A stretch of 56,075 nucleotides of DNA from Candolleomyces eurysporus (Eukaryota; Basidiomycota; Agaricomycetes; Agaricales; Psathyrellaceae). Shown one piece after another: positions 1 through 9,602 of the stretch (its first letter is position 1; each line of letters begins with the position of its first letter). Below the pieces are notes generated by a model, which was given only the letters and a program-made list of their open reading frames with translations, had not been told where the DNA came from and made no database searches. The position numbers and the translations under genes were made by a program. The stretch covers positions 1 through 56,075 of the forward strand of contig JANBPK010001501.1 in NCBI GenBank assembly GCA_027579435.1, written 5' to 3'.

Positions 1-265
1 GGTACCCCCGAGAGGGGAGGTAGAAATATTGGTAGAGTAGATACACCGGTTCCTGCCACGGCGGCGGGAACTGAGAATTCCCGGATGCGCACGGTGCCGT
101 CCGGTGTACCCCCTCCCCCGTAGTACTCCCAATACCACCACTTTTACCAATGCCGAGAGTGCTCGCCGCCAGTACATCGTGGGCAATGACGGCTGGACGA
201 CCGTAAGTCGTCGTCGCCGTGCTCACAGCCTCGACTCCGCTAGTAGGAGTGAGGCTAACGCTGCT
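1..265 (+). other. Retrotransposon 5' leader
   Basis: The gag frame is closed by TAG at 38-40 and open from 41 onward, but the first in-frame ATG is at 266. An ATG at 85-87 in another frame opens a 12-codon upstream ORF that stops at 121-123. The leader therefore either contains a short uORF or Gag begins at a non-AUG codon. No primer-binding site was recognised. Confidence 0.5.
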
Positions 266-3200
266 ATGAACGTTGGTGAGGAGCGAGCGCCTGCTCCCCC
301 CGTTCTTACCTTCGAGCAGACCGCTGCCATCGAAGATGCTATGCAGCAGTTAACGCAGGACGAGCGTAGCAAGTTAGCTCGTCGCTATGAAGCAGTAACC
401 ACTGCTGGAGCTGGGAACGAAGATCCCGATGGCTCCACCTCGGACTCGAGTGACGACTCGAGCGTCCGATCCGTTGCCCCTCAGGCCGGTCCTTCTCGCG
501 ATAAGGGCAAGGCCGTCGATCCTCGTAACTGGGGTGACATCGATTGGGAGAGCGACGAGGTTGATGTAGAGGCGCAGGCCGCCGCTCTCAAGCAACTCAA
601 GAAGAAGAAGAAGAAATCTAAGAAGTCTTCTGCTTCTAAACCGGCTCCTCCTCCCCCTGTACCCGTTTCGACGACGCCTCGAATTAACTCCATTATCAAT
701 GGTGTCCCGCGTCGCGAACAGTCTGTACTCCCGCTCCCGTCGATCCTCCATGCTATGAATCCCCCTCGCGCTCCTCAGAGGCTCCGTGATGGTTGGGATC
801 CGGAGATCGGACACGCTGTCGCTGCCGCTCGCCCCTCGGCACAGATCCCTGTCCAGAGTGGGTTAGCTGTTGCGCTTCGAGCTGCCGAACGCCTCAACGG
901 AGGCTCTGAACCATCTGGTGAAAAATCCAAGAAGAAATCGGACAAGAAGAGGAAGAAGAAATCAAGTGACAAGGAATATAAGAAAGCGAAGAAGGCAAAG
1001 TACAACAAGAAAAGAAAGGCTCGACGTACCCGTCGGGACCCCTCTCCTTCTGACTCCTCTTCGTCTTCTGAATCCGACTCCTCCGATTCCTCTGAGCCCG
1101 ACAATGGCAATGGTAGCCGACCCCCTCGACGTCGCGTACCTCAACGCCCAGATGCAGACTCCTCGCCATCGGAGTCGTCGACTTCGTCTGAATCCGAATC
1201 GAGCGATGAAGATGAGGAAGATGCTCGCCTATCAAAGCACATCCTCAGCAACATGAAAGTATTCAAGTACGATGGCTCACAGAACATTCGCAACTTCGTT
1301 CGCCACGTACGAGAAGTCGTATCCTCCCTGGAAATGAACCGAGTTCCGAAAAAGTACCAGGTGGAGGTAGCTGCGCGTAGTCTCGAGAAAAAAGCGTACG
1401 ATTATTATGAGCAGCGTATCGCTAATAGTGCTCGTAGTTGGACTATCCCACAAATGTACGAGGCCCTATTCAATCATGTCTTTCCTATGGACTATCGTGT
1501 CAACTGCCGTACTCGCTTTAACTCTCTTACACAAGGCGGGAAGACTGTTACCGAGTTTGCCTTTGAGATCGAGGAGCTTGTTGATCTAATCGGCGAGGTT
1601 ACCGAGCGAGAGAAGGTGATCCGATTGTGGAACGGTCTTCGAGGGCCTATCCAGTCGGCCTTATGGAGAGACAGACTCCACCCAGAAATTTCAACTTGGG
1701 AACAGGTGCTCGATGTTGCGCTTTATGTCGAGCTCTCTGAAAAACCTATGAAGAAAACGGAGTCATCTCAGCCCAGACCGTTTGACTCCAAGAGGAATTC
1801 CCATACCTCTAGGCCTTCTCGTCACAACCGGCACCAGAATCCAAATAGTAACCACAATAACCCCTCTTCATCGTCACATTCCAACCAACCAGCCTCCCAT
1901 TCCAACTCTCACAGGTCTTCTGAGCCTTCGAAACCTTCGAGATCGTCGAATTTTAAGAAGAAGCAATCATCTTCGAAGACATCATCCGAGTCCAAGATGT
2001 CGAAGAAAGAAGAAGAGGAGCTTCGTGCAGCCAACAAATGTTTCCTCTGCAAGGAAACTGGCCACATGAAACGGAACTGCCCTCGGGCAAATACCGTCAA
2101 GTCGGGCTCCTCTAACCGTCCTCCCGGCGTCTCTAACTTCAATGTCGAATTTGCCGATGCTGGAGGCGAAATGGAGGGCGTGTTGGACTACTTGGAGTGT
2201 GGTGCAATGTCGATTGACTCCGAGGAATTCGACTGTTCGGATCTGTCGGATGGTGACAATGATGACCTTGAAATCAGATTCTTCCCTAACCGTTACCCTC
2301 GACGGTTTGGCCGGTTTGTTAAGCCTCACCTAGATCTGGATGAGTGGCCCGTCTATCGACAGGCACGCCTACCTTCACCGTGCTTGGGAGATGCGCACAT
2401 TAAGGTTGCCGAGAATATATTGAACTCTTCTCAGCCCTACCCTGGTGACCGAGCATCGTTACCCAAGGGGAAAGTCCTCTATCGGCGGTTCAAATTCATT
2501 AAGGAATATAGGGATGATTGCTTACTTTGGGATATGTTACTCGAAAGGTACTACACCCTTGAGCAGTGCGAACTCCGAGACCCTGATTTCACCCCAGGGG
2601 ATTGGTATGCATGCATCCGCCAGATTGAAGCAGGACTTCCGGCCTCCCAAACTCCGTTGAACCATCGACGAATGGGTGACGCCATTGGGTACGTTGCAGA
2701 GTGTATTCTCCGTGACGGTGCATTCCACAAGTATCCCAGTCCCAGTGGGTCCCAAATCGACACGGAAGATCGTTTTCGTGTTCAACGGCACAGCAGCGAG
2801 TTCTACATCATCACCGATTATGTTCGCCGGAGCAGTTCCAAGATAGAAGCGGCTCACCTTCAGAATCCTAAATTCAACTTGGTTCGTTGGTACGAACTCC
2901 TCGTTCTTCGTCAACGGGCACACTGGCAGAGAGAAGTGCCCTTCAACCCTGAACCAGTAAATTGGTGGTCGCCTTTGCCATTCCGAAATGAATACTTGTC
3001 CGAATCAGAAGATTCCGACGAGTCTGGTGACGACCTTTCTGACAGTTCCAGTATTCCCAGTTTAATTACTGTGGCTGAGAAAGAGACCGTAGCAGAGGAC
3101 ACACCTCAATGCGATCCACCTATCAGACTTGGTGATCCATACATTGAGCGATTTCAGGAGACCTTGAAACATGGATCACCCTACCCGGGTGAAAGACCCC

Positions 3201-3631
3201 TGTCCGAGTTGACCAGAGATGAGATCTTTGCGCTCGCAACTCGCTTCTGTGTACGACGGATTGGTAGATCTAAAACCATGTTCGAGATAAATGACACTCA
3301 ATTGGATCTGAAATATTACGCACCTGAAAGCTTCGCAATGGATCCTCGATCAAGTCCTGGCCGTTGGTATGCTCACAAGCGAGCTAGCGAGTTGAGGAAC
3401 TCTGATATGGAGTTTTTAGCCTGGTCGCTAACGAAGGTCTCAACTCACGTCACAATGGGTGCTGTTATGGAAGAAGCACTTGAACGGAAGATTGGGGAAG
3501 GCGTACCTTACTTCCAGGATGGCGCCTTGTCCAATCCTTACGACGAGTGCCGTTTCTGTGTTGATCCTGAACACTCAGGAGGTCGACCTACTGAAACTTA
3601 CCTTGTTTTAGACCGAGGCCTCGACTTGTGA
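266..3631 (+). CDS. gag: Retrotransposon Gag polyprotein with four C-terminal repeat modules
   Basis: This is the structural protein of the Ty3/gypsy element, expected to form the particle and package RNA. From the N-terminus one sees a Lys-rich, Ser/Asp/Glu-rich low-complexity region with basic tracts (about nt 600-640 and 920-1040), then a retrotransposon-type Gag domain around nt 1230-1780, then a CX2CX4HX4C zinc knuckle at nt 2039-2080. Unusually, another ~500 residues follow the knuckle. They hold about four divergent modules, each opening with (L/M)G(D/A) and closing around a WY motif such as PGDWYA or PGRWYA. The frame stops at TGA 3629-3631, where pol continues in the -1 frame. The start is set at the first in-frame ATG; the frame is open upstream to nt 41, so a non-AUG start is possible. 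Confidence 0.85.
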   Translation: MNVGEERAPAPPVLTFEQTAAIEDAMQQLTQDERSKLARRYEAVTTAGAGNEDPDGSTSDSSDDSSVRSVAPQAGPSRDKGKAVDPRNWGDIDWESDEVDVEAQAAALKQLKKKKKKSKKSSASKPAPPPPVPVSTTPRINSIINGVPRREQSVLPLPSILHAMNPPRAPQRLRDGWDPEIGHAVAAARPSAQIPVQSGLAVALRAAERLNGGSEPSGEKSKKKSDKKRKKKSSDKEYKKAKKAKYNKKRKARRTRRDPSPSDSSSSSESDSSDSSEPDNGNGSRPPRRRVPQRPDADSSPSESSTSSESESSDEDEEDARLSKHILSNMKVFKYDGSQNIRNFVRHVREVVSSLEMNRVPKKYQVEVAARSLEKKAYDYYEQRIANSARSWTIPQMYEALFNHVFPMDYRVNCRTRFNSLTQGGKTVTEFAFEIEELVDLIGEVTEREKVIRLWNGLRGPIQSALWRDRLHPEISTWEQVLDVALYVELSEKPMKKTESSQPRPFDSKRNSHTSRPSRHNRHQNPNSNHNNPSSSSHSNQPASHSNSHRSSEPSKPSRSSNFKKKQSSSKTSSESKMSKKEEEELRAANKCFLCKETGHMKRNCPRANTVKSGSSNRPPGVSNFNVEFADAGGEMEGVLDYLECGAMSIDSEEFDCSDLSDGDNDDLEIRFFPNRYPRRFGRFVKPHLDLDEWPVYRQARLPSPCLGDAHIKVAENILNSSQPYPGDRASLPKGKVLYRRFKFIKEYRDDCLLWDMLLERYYTLEQCELRDPDFTPGDWYACIRQIEAGLPASQTPLNHRRMGDAIGYVAECILRDGAFHKYPSPSGSQIDTEDRFRVQRHSSEFYIITDYVRRSSSKIEAAHLQNPKFNLVRWYELLVLRQRAHWQREVPFNPEPVNWWSPLPFRNEYLSESEDSDESGDDLSDSSSIPSLITVAEKETVAEDTPQCDPPIRLGDPYIERFQETLKHGSPYPGERPLSELTRDEIFALATRFCVRRIGRSKTMFEINDTQLDLKYYAPESFAMDPRSSPGRWYAHKRASELRNSDMEFLAWSLTKVSTHVTMGAVMEEALERKIGEGVPYFQDGALSNPYDECRFCVDPEHSGGRPTETYLVLDRGLDL

Positions 3632-6600
3632 AACGCTTACCTGCTCGCTTGTTACAAAACGAAGACTTCAACCCTGCCGCATGGTATCAAGCTGAACTCG
3701 ATCATCACTTCTCGACACCACACGCCAACAACTCACCTTCGAATCTGCCGATCGTGAGTCCCTACTTCTGCAGCAGTTGTCAGGATACTCACATCATCTC
3801 AGGACCCGGTCGCTCGATTGATGCAATCGAGGTGGCGGGTATTCAGGTGCCCCGAAATTCGTATAAGGGGGTACAGAGAAATGCTGCTTGGGTGAAGGGG
3901 ACAAAGCGTATCGTACCGAAGCCTATCGTTGTAGTTGTTAATGTGAATGGACATCCCTCTCGTGCCTTACTGGACAGCGGCTCACTCGGAGATTTCATTT
4001 CATCCACCCTTGTTGACCAATTGAAATTGAAACGCGAGAAACTAGACGATCCGTTGAATCTACAGCTAGCGGTGCAAGGATCTAAGTCTAAAATCACATC
4101 ACGAGTGAACGCCAAGATTGCGTACCAGGACATAGATGAAGATCGTTACTTCGACGTCATCAATGTAAGCAACTACGACCTTATTCTCGGAACACCTTTT
4201 CTATATCAACACCAGGTGTGCGTTGGGCTGAACCCAGCGCGCGTGGTGATTGGCAGCGCAGTGTCTGTGCCCATACAGGACGATACCACAACCAGAGTAG
4301 TTGTTAGCGGGATTAGCATGGATGATCAAGCAGTCGAGAAAGCACGTACCTTGTTGAATGAAATGGCTGAACCACTGTGTCGGGAACTGGATCAAATCCC
4401 GCTTCCTCCACTACGCGCTATTAATCACACCATTCCATTGCTGGACGAACGGAAGGTTTACCCATGGCGACCTTCTAAATGCCCAGAGGTGTTTCGACCT
4501 CAGTGGATCGAGAAGCGTGACATATATTTGAAGTCAGGACGATGGGAGATCACATCCGCTGGAAACACAGTGCCTATGCTGCTTATTCCCAAGCCAAAGA
4601 GGGATCGACCAGAGTTACGAACGGTTATTGATCTGAGGGAGAGGAATAAAAATACCAAGAAACTCACCTCACCGCTGCCGGATATTGAGGGCATCCTTCG
4701 AAGACTGGCAAAGAAGCCGTTTCGTTCCTCCTTGGATATGAAAGCTGCGTATGAGCAAATTCGGGTAGTCCCTGAACACGTACCTCGAACGGCAATGACA
4801 ACTCCTGACGGAAATATGGTCAGCCATGTTGTGCAACAGGGTGATTGCAACGCACCGGCTACCTATCAAGCACTGATGAACCATATCTTTTCTCCCTATA
4901 TCGGTCGATTCATGGATGTCTACCTGGACGATATCGTGATCTACTCGGACACATTGGAGGATCACATCGAACACTTACGGTTGATTTTTGAGATCCTGAA
5001 GCGCGAGCAGCTCTACTTAAGTAAGGATAAGCTGCGGTTTCTTGCTAAGGAACTTGATATTTTGGGACACATTGTCGATGACCATGGCATTCGGATGGAC
5101 CCCTCCAAGGTGGATAGTGTGTTAGCCTGGAAAACACCAACCAACCGTGATCTGCTTCGAGGTTTTCTCGGTTCCGTAGGGTATCTTGCAGATGACATTC
5201 CGGGTGTCCGGATCCCGATGGGTGTTCTGAGTGCGATCACCGGTGACACTGTTCCCTTCCGATGGGGATTTACTGAGCAACGGGCATTCGAGGACGTTAA
5301 ACGCTTGGTGCATGAAGCACGAGAGCATCATCGTGTACCGCTGGACTACTCAGAGGGTGCACCTCCAATCTGGCTGGTGACCGACGGATGCGCGACTGGG
5401 ATTGCTGGCGTCATCAGTCAGGGCGAAGACTGGCGTACTGCAACAGTAGCTGCCTTTTACTCAGCGAAATTGAACGATGCTCAGCGAAACTATCCGACTC
5501 ACGAGGTAGAAATGCTCGCGGGTGTGGAATCGATGCTACGCCATGCCGATATCCTTCAGGGCGCCAAGTTTCAGTGGATAACTGATCACAAAGGCCTGAT
5601 TCACCTTCTGGACCAGGATAGACTATCCGGTCGCAAAGCTCGGTGGCTGGAGAAGATCGCGTCGTTTGATTTCACTGTCGCATATGTTCCGGGTACCGAA
5701 AATGTTTTAGCGGACAGTCTCTCCCGTTTATATTCAAATGACTCACCTGGCACCATTCGTGCTCCTTCCGAGTACACATATCACGATGTTACGGATAGTG
5801 ACGCGCTTGGATCGGCAAGAATGACAGCACCGGTGCTGACTGGTCTTGAAGCCTTGTCAGCGGTGGTATCAAATAGGCGCAGGCGCGCTAAACCTGCAGC
5901 AACTGCTGAGTCTGGGAGATCGGAGACTGACCGGGAGTGGGCAGCACGTATTGCAGCAACACGACAGTTTGCTCTCAAGGGTCCTCGAGAGCAGGAGGGC
6001 GAGAGACAGACTACTGCTGCAACTACTTTAACAATTGCGCCNGAGCCNGCTCGCGCGCCCATCAGTGGCCAACCGAGACTCACCATCAAAATTCCAGCTA
6101 AAAATAGACGAGAGTCTGTGGCAGCGCGCGTACCTGATCCTGACAGCACAGAGAGATTATCTGAGAATATACAAGGGCCAGTGCTAGGCCCAACTGTTTT
6201 CGACATGATACAGTTCACAGATGGTGTGAATATGCTGGAGGAATTAAAGGGCAAATACGAAGATGATCCGGTATTCAAACCGATCATTGACAACCCAGCT
6301 CAGTTCCGCAATTTCGATGTGACGGACGAATTAGTCTACCTCAAAGAAGATGGCAAGCGGCTATTATGTATTCCTAAGACCCTGATCAAAGGCCGCAGTG
6401 CTCGCGAAATGGTAATCGACGAAGCACACTCCCTTCTGGCACACCTAGGCCATANCAAAACAATTGGCTATTTGAGAGAGCGTGTCTGGTGGAAAGATCT
6501 TGTCCCTGACACAAAGGCCTTCTGTGAGACTTGTGTCACCTGCAAGCGCAGTAAGCCTGACAATCAAAAACCATATGGATTGCTTAATCCATTGCCCGTG

Positions 6601-9276
6601 CCTACCGCCCCATGGGAAGCNATCGGAGTCGATTTCGTCGGCCCGTTACCCCTATCATCAAATCGAAATGGAACTTACGACTGCCTAGCTGTAATCATCT
6701 GTTTGCTCACAGGGATGGTTCACATTATTCCTTGCCGAAATGATCAGACTGCNAAGGAATTTGCTGAACTCATGTTTGAGGAGGTGTACAAACACCATGG
6801 AATACCACNCGATATCGTGAGCGACCGGGATAAATTATTCACAAGCACATTCTGGCAGCATCTACACAAACTCCTTGGCACCAAGTTGCGCATGTCATCC
6901 GCTTATCATCCTCAAACGGATGGCTCCACTGAACGCGCAAATCGTACCGTAACTCAGATGCTGCGACAGTGCATCAATGAGAAACAGAACGATTGGGCAC
7001 AGAAAGTGCCGGCCATTGAATTCGCAATCAACTCCTCCCGATCAGAAAGCACTGGCTACTCCCCATTCTTCCTNAATAACGGCCGAATGCCCCGTGCCAT
7101 GATTTGGGATTCTGCCGGACGAGACGAGTTTCCTGCTGTGCGCAATTGGGCCTTAAAGAAGAAGTTGGCGTTGATGGAAGCTCANGATAGCATCTTGGCA
7201 GCTCGGGTAAAACAAACTCGAGAGGCCAATAGGCGCCGACGAGCAGCACCGTTCATGGAGGGCGACTTGGTTTATCTGTCTACNAAGAATATGACAGTCC
7301 CAAAAGGATTAGCAAGGAAGTTGGTTCTCAAATACATTGGTCCCTNCAAAATTCTTNAGGACTTTAAGAACCACTCGTTNCGGGTTGACCTTCCTGACTC
7401 TCTCAAAGCTAGAGGCGTACACGATGTCTTTCATGCATCCCTATTGCGTATCCACAAGCCAAACAACGATCGGCTGTTCCCTGGACGACTCGATTCCCAG
7501 GCTGTACCCCTCGAAGATAAACCGAAACAGCATGAGTGGGCCGTAGAAAAAATCTTGTCGCATCAGGGAACCGGAAAACATGCGTTGTTTGAGGTTCAGT
7601 GGAAAGCGGGTGACAAGACTTGGCTCCCTTATGATCAGTTGCGCAATACTCAAGCCATCTCGGAGTATTTAGAGGCCTTAGAGATTTCAGATATAGGAGC
7701 GCTCTCAAGTGGAAAGGGGTCACCCCCAACTGACGACCCGGAAATCTTCCTCGGTATGATTGGTTTCNNGCATCAAGGACGAGGCTACCGCGGCGGTGGC
7801 CGCGCTCCTAATCGCTCCACCTACATTCCCTCTCAACGATCCGCTACCGACACTTCTCCATTTGTGACGCGTCAATCTCAGCCCTCAACTCGTCCTCGCA
7901 ACCGACCCAATCGAGCGCCGCACACTCCAGTCTGGATGCGCCAGACAGCTTTCTCTCCATGCCCAGAATATCCATCGATCCATCAACCTGGCTTTGCTCG
8001 AGTTGGAAGGGACCTTTACCTTGTGTCTATGCCTGACAACCACCCTCGTGCTCGCGAATATCCTCCTACAGTGCTACACGCTGGGCAGCTGCACATGATA
8101 TGTTTGGCGGACACCCAGATTCGCAATGGAGCTCGAGTCGAAGTCCTTCCAGCTGGGTACCAACTTGTTGCCGAAATCACCAACCGCTTCTGGACGACTC
8201 ACCCCGCCGGACTCGCATATTTCAACAGTTATGGAGAAGTCATTGCGACAAAGGAAGCACTCAAGATCGAAGACTTTCACCTCGATCCAAAGACATATGG
8301 AGTATCAGTTGCGGATCCAAACTCAATTGACAACAACCCCGAGCTTCGTCAAGCCGTCGATTCTGCGTTTCAAGACACCTTCCTTGAGCTCTATCGGCAG
8401 AAGCAAGTGGCTATGGGAAGGGTCGAGCCTGCTACAACGAACTCCGGCAATGCGTACAATGGTTCGTTCCGACCCTGGGACAATCCCCGCTCATTCGAAG
8501 GACCCCCGAATCTCGTCGCAGGCTCGGGATCGATTGGCCATCACACCCAGTCCCAGCAACGAAATCGCGAGAACGCGGGAAGGCGAGTAAATGCTGCAAA
8601 GATCCGTGGAAGGCAGTCGCTCTCACCCCCTCGAGGAGGTCGTCGTTGTAGCCCTTCGCCTCGTAGACGGCTCAGCCGTGAATATCGTCGACGCTCCCTT
8701 ACGCCTGACAGACGCCGCCGCTCCCCTTCCCCGAGTTATCGGCGAAACCGTTCGCCTTCGACGGACTACCGACCTCGTTCCCCATCTCCGGTTTACCATC
8801 CTCGATCACCGACTCCTCCCGATCCTAGTAGCGTCGCTCAAGAGACGGCACCCAACGGAGGGCGAGTTGCTACTCCTGCCCCTGAAGTTCCACCTGCCTC
8901 CGACACTCAGCTCATCATCGAGACGCGCTCGCTAATCGAGCGAATCGAAGGCGCCGTCGCCACTTTACCCGATTCTACTTGGGGTAATCACCCCGAACCT
9001 ACGTCCGAGTCCTTATACAAAGGACAGAAACCTGCAAAGCGCCGAAAGAAGGTCAAGAGTCAGCAGCGCCAGCCCGAAACTACGGAAAATAACGAAATAC
9101 GCACCACCGACTTGTCCCTCGAGGCCACCAACTCCACCGCCATCGTCGACAAAAGTCAGATCTTCGAAGACTTGATGAACGAATTTATTGACTTCCCCGA
9201 TGAAGTCGAGGGCACCAACCCCATGGAAATCGACGCTTTCGATGCTCCCTCCGACGAGCAAATGGGACCGGCGTGA
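3628..9276 (+). CDS. pol: Retrotransposon Pol: protease, RT, RNase H, integrase, chromodomain, SR-rich tail
   Basis: Residues count from nt 3628. The protease motif LLDSGS has its Asp at 116; the RT active site YLDD is at 432-435; RNase H acidic residues are near D586, E628 and D653; integrase has an HHCC finger followed by D1002, D1066 and E1102 (35 residues between the last two). A chromodomain occupies about 1302-1350, followed by ~500 further residues including an Arg/Ser-rich stretch near 1655-1735. No ATG is available at the start: the frame is open only from nt 3595 and the first in-frame Met lies about 230 codons in. Expression therefore probably needs -1 frameshifting from gag, unless a base has been lost. 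Fourteen Ns between 6042 and 7769 leave several residues undefined, one of them beside an integrase finger residue. Confidence 0.9.
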   Translation: MKRLPARLLQNEDFNPAAWYQAELDHHFSTPHANNSPSNLPIVSPYFCSSCQDTHIISGPGRSIDAIEVAGIQVPRNSYKGVQRNAAWVKGTKRIVPKPIVVVVNVNGHPSRALLDSGSLGDFISSTLVDQLKLKREKLDDPLNLQLAVQGSKSKITSRVNAKIAYQDIDEDRYFDVINVSNYDLILGTPFLYQHQVCVGLNPARVVIGSAVSVPIQDDTTTRVVVSGISMDDQAVEKARTLLNEMAEPLCRELDQIPLPPLRAINHTIPLLDERKVYPWRPSKCPEVFRPQWIEKRDIYLKSGRWEITSAGNTVPMLLIPKPKRDRPELRTVIDLRERNKNTKKLTSPLPDIEGILRRLAKKPFRSSLDMKAAYEQIRVVPEHVPRTAMTTPDGNMVSHVVQQGDCNAPATYQALMNHIFSPYIGRFMDVYLDDIVIYSDTLEDHIEHLRLIFEILKREQLYLSKDKLRFLAKELDILGHIVDDHGIRMDPSKVDSVLAWKTPTNRDLLRGFLGSVGYLADDIPGVRIPMGVLSAITGDTVPFRWGFTEQRAFEDVKRLVHEAREHHRVPLDYSEGAPPIWLVTDGCATGIAGVISQGEDWRTATVAAFYSAKLNDAQRNYPTHEVEMLAGVESMLRHADILQGAKFQWITDHKGLIHLLDQDRLSGRKARWLEKIASFDFTVAYVPGTENVLADSLSRLYSNDSPGTIRAPSEYTYHDVTDSDALGSARMTAPVLTGLEALSAVVSNRRRRAKPAATAESGRSETDREWAARIAATRQFALKGPREQEGERQTTAATTLTIAXEXARAPISGQPRLTIKIPAKNRRESVAARVPDPDSTERLSENIQGPVLGPTVFDMIQFTDGVNMLEELKGKYEDDPVFKPIIDNPAQFRNFDVTDELVYLKEDGKRLLCIPKTLIKGRSAREMVIDEAHSLLAHLGHXKTIGYLRERVWWKDLVPDTKAFCETCVTCKRSKPDNQKPYGLLNPLPVPTAPWEXIGVDFVGPLPLSSNRNGTYDCLAVIICLLTGMVHIIPCRNDQTXKEFAELMFEEVYKHHGIPXDIVSDRDKLFTSTFWQHLHKLLGTKLRMSSAYHPQTDGSTERANRTVTQMLRQCINEKQNDWAQKVPAIEFAINSSRSESTGYSPFFXNNGRMPRAMIWDSAGRDEFPAVRNWALKKKLALMEAXDSILAARVKQTREANRRRRAAPFMEGDLVYLSXKNMTVPKGLARKLVLKYIGPXKILXDFKNHSXRVDLPDSLKARGVHDVFHASLLRIHKPNNDRLFPGRLDSQAVPLEDKPKQHEWAVEKILSHQGTGKHALFEVQWKAGDKTWLPYDQLRNTQAISEYLEALEISDIGALSSGKGSPPTDDPEIFLGMIGFXHQGRGYRGGGRAPNRSTYIPSQRSATDTSPFVTRQSQPSTRPRNRPNRAPHTPVWMRQTAFSPCPEYPSIHQPGFARVGRDLYLVSMPDNHPRAREYPPTVLHAGQLHMICLADTQIRNGARVEVLPAGYQLVAEITNRFWTTHPAGLAYFNSYGEVIATKEALKIEDFHLDPKTYGVSVADPNSIDNNPELRQAVDSAFQDTFLELYRQKQVAMGRVEPATTNSGNAYNGSFRPWDNPRSFEGPPNLVAGSGSIGHHTQSQQRNRENAGRRVNAAKIRGRQSLSPPRGGRRCSPSPRRRLSREYRRRSLTPDRRRRSPSPSYRRNRSPSTDYRPRSPSPVYHPRSPTPPDPSSVAQETAPNGGRVATPAPEVPPASDTQLIIETRSLIERIEGAVATLPDSTWGNHPEPTSESLYKGQKPAKRRKKVKSQQRQPETTENNEIRTTDLSLEATNSTAIVDKSQIFEDLMNEFIDFPDEVEGTNPMEIDAFDAPSDEQMGPA

Positions 9277-9384
9277 TACCCATGGACCGACAGTTTCCCC
9301 AAACGGGCTCTTACTCACTGAACAAGTCTATTCTTTTTATCTCTTTCACTTCTTTCGATTGAATTTTGGCATTCTACGAATACC

Positions 9385-9395
9385 AGGAGGGCGCA
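9385..9395 (+). promoter_or_regulatory. Polypurine tract
   Basis: A purine-rich run (AGGAGGGCGCA) directly precedes the TG that opens the 3' LTR, where a plus-strand primer is expected. It is short and interrupted by C, so the call rests mainly on position. Confidence 0.5.
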
Positions 9396-9602
9396 TGTAA
9401 CGGATTTACTCCGGACTATACCTGTCTGATTATATTCTTTATTTACCTTCTATTTACCCTTCGTATTTACTATTATTTGTACACCGATATTTTTTATATC
9501 TACTGTCGACTGTTAACTATTTTACTCTTAGCGAATCCGATAGCTTTCTTCAGTTCTATCCGGGTTCCTCGTGTGTCTAAACTCCTCAGTCGACGCCTAA
9601 CA
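9396..9602 (+). repeat. 3' LTR of the Ty3/gypsy element
   Basis: A 207-bp segment starts TGTAACGG after a purine tract and ends CGCCTAACA, giving TG...CA termini with imperfect inverted ends. It is AT-rich with polyadenylation-like stretches. The 5' partner is not in the window, so the borders are inferred from termini and position only. The adjacent GCCAC (9603-9607) would be the right copy of a 5-bp target duplication. Confidence 0.6.

Larger units (their letters stand above)
1..9602 (+). mobile_element. Ty3/gypsy chromovirus LTR retrotransposon, 5' LTR outside window
   Basis: The element reads in order: leader, Gag with a zinc knuckle, aspartic protease, reverse transcriptase, RNase H, integrase, chromodomain, a long C-terminal extension, purine-rich tract and 3' LTR. 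Integrase downstream of RNase H plus a chromodomain places it with the Ty3/gypsy chromoviruses. No 5' LTR or convincing primer-binding site is seen at the left edge, so the window starts inside the element. Both coding frames are open over 9 kb apart from a -1 offset between gag and pol. Fourteen ambiguous bases fall in the pol half, so this may be a consensus of similar copies rather than a single locus. Confidence 0.93.

Noticed and set aside
374..814. 146-codon minus-strand frame and similar antisense frames across the gag and pol genes
   Set aside because: They are mirror frames of compositionally biased Ser/Lys/Arg coding sequence on the plus strand; none has a domain or its own flanking signals.
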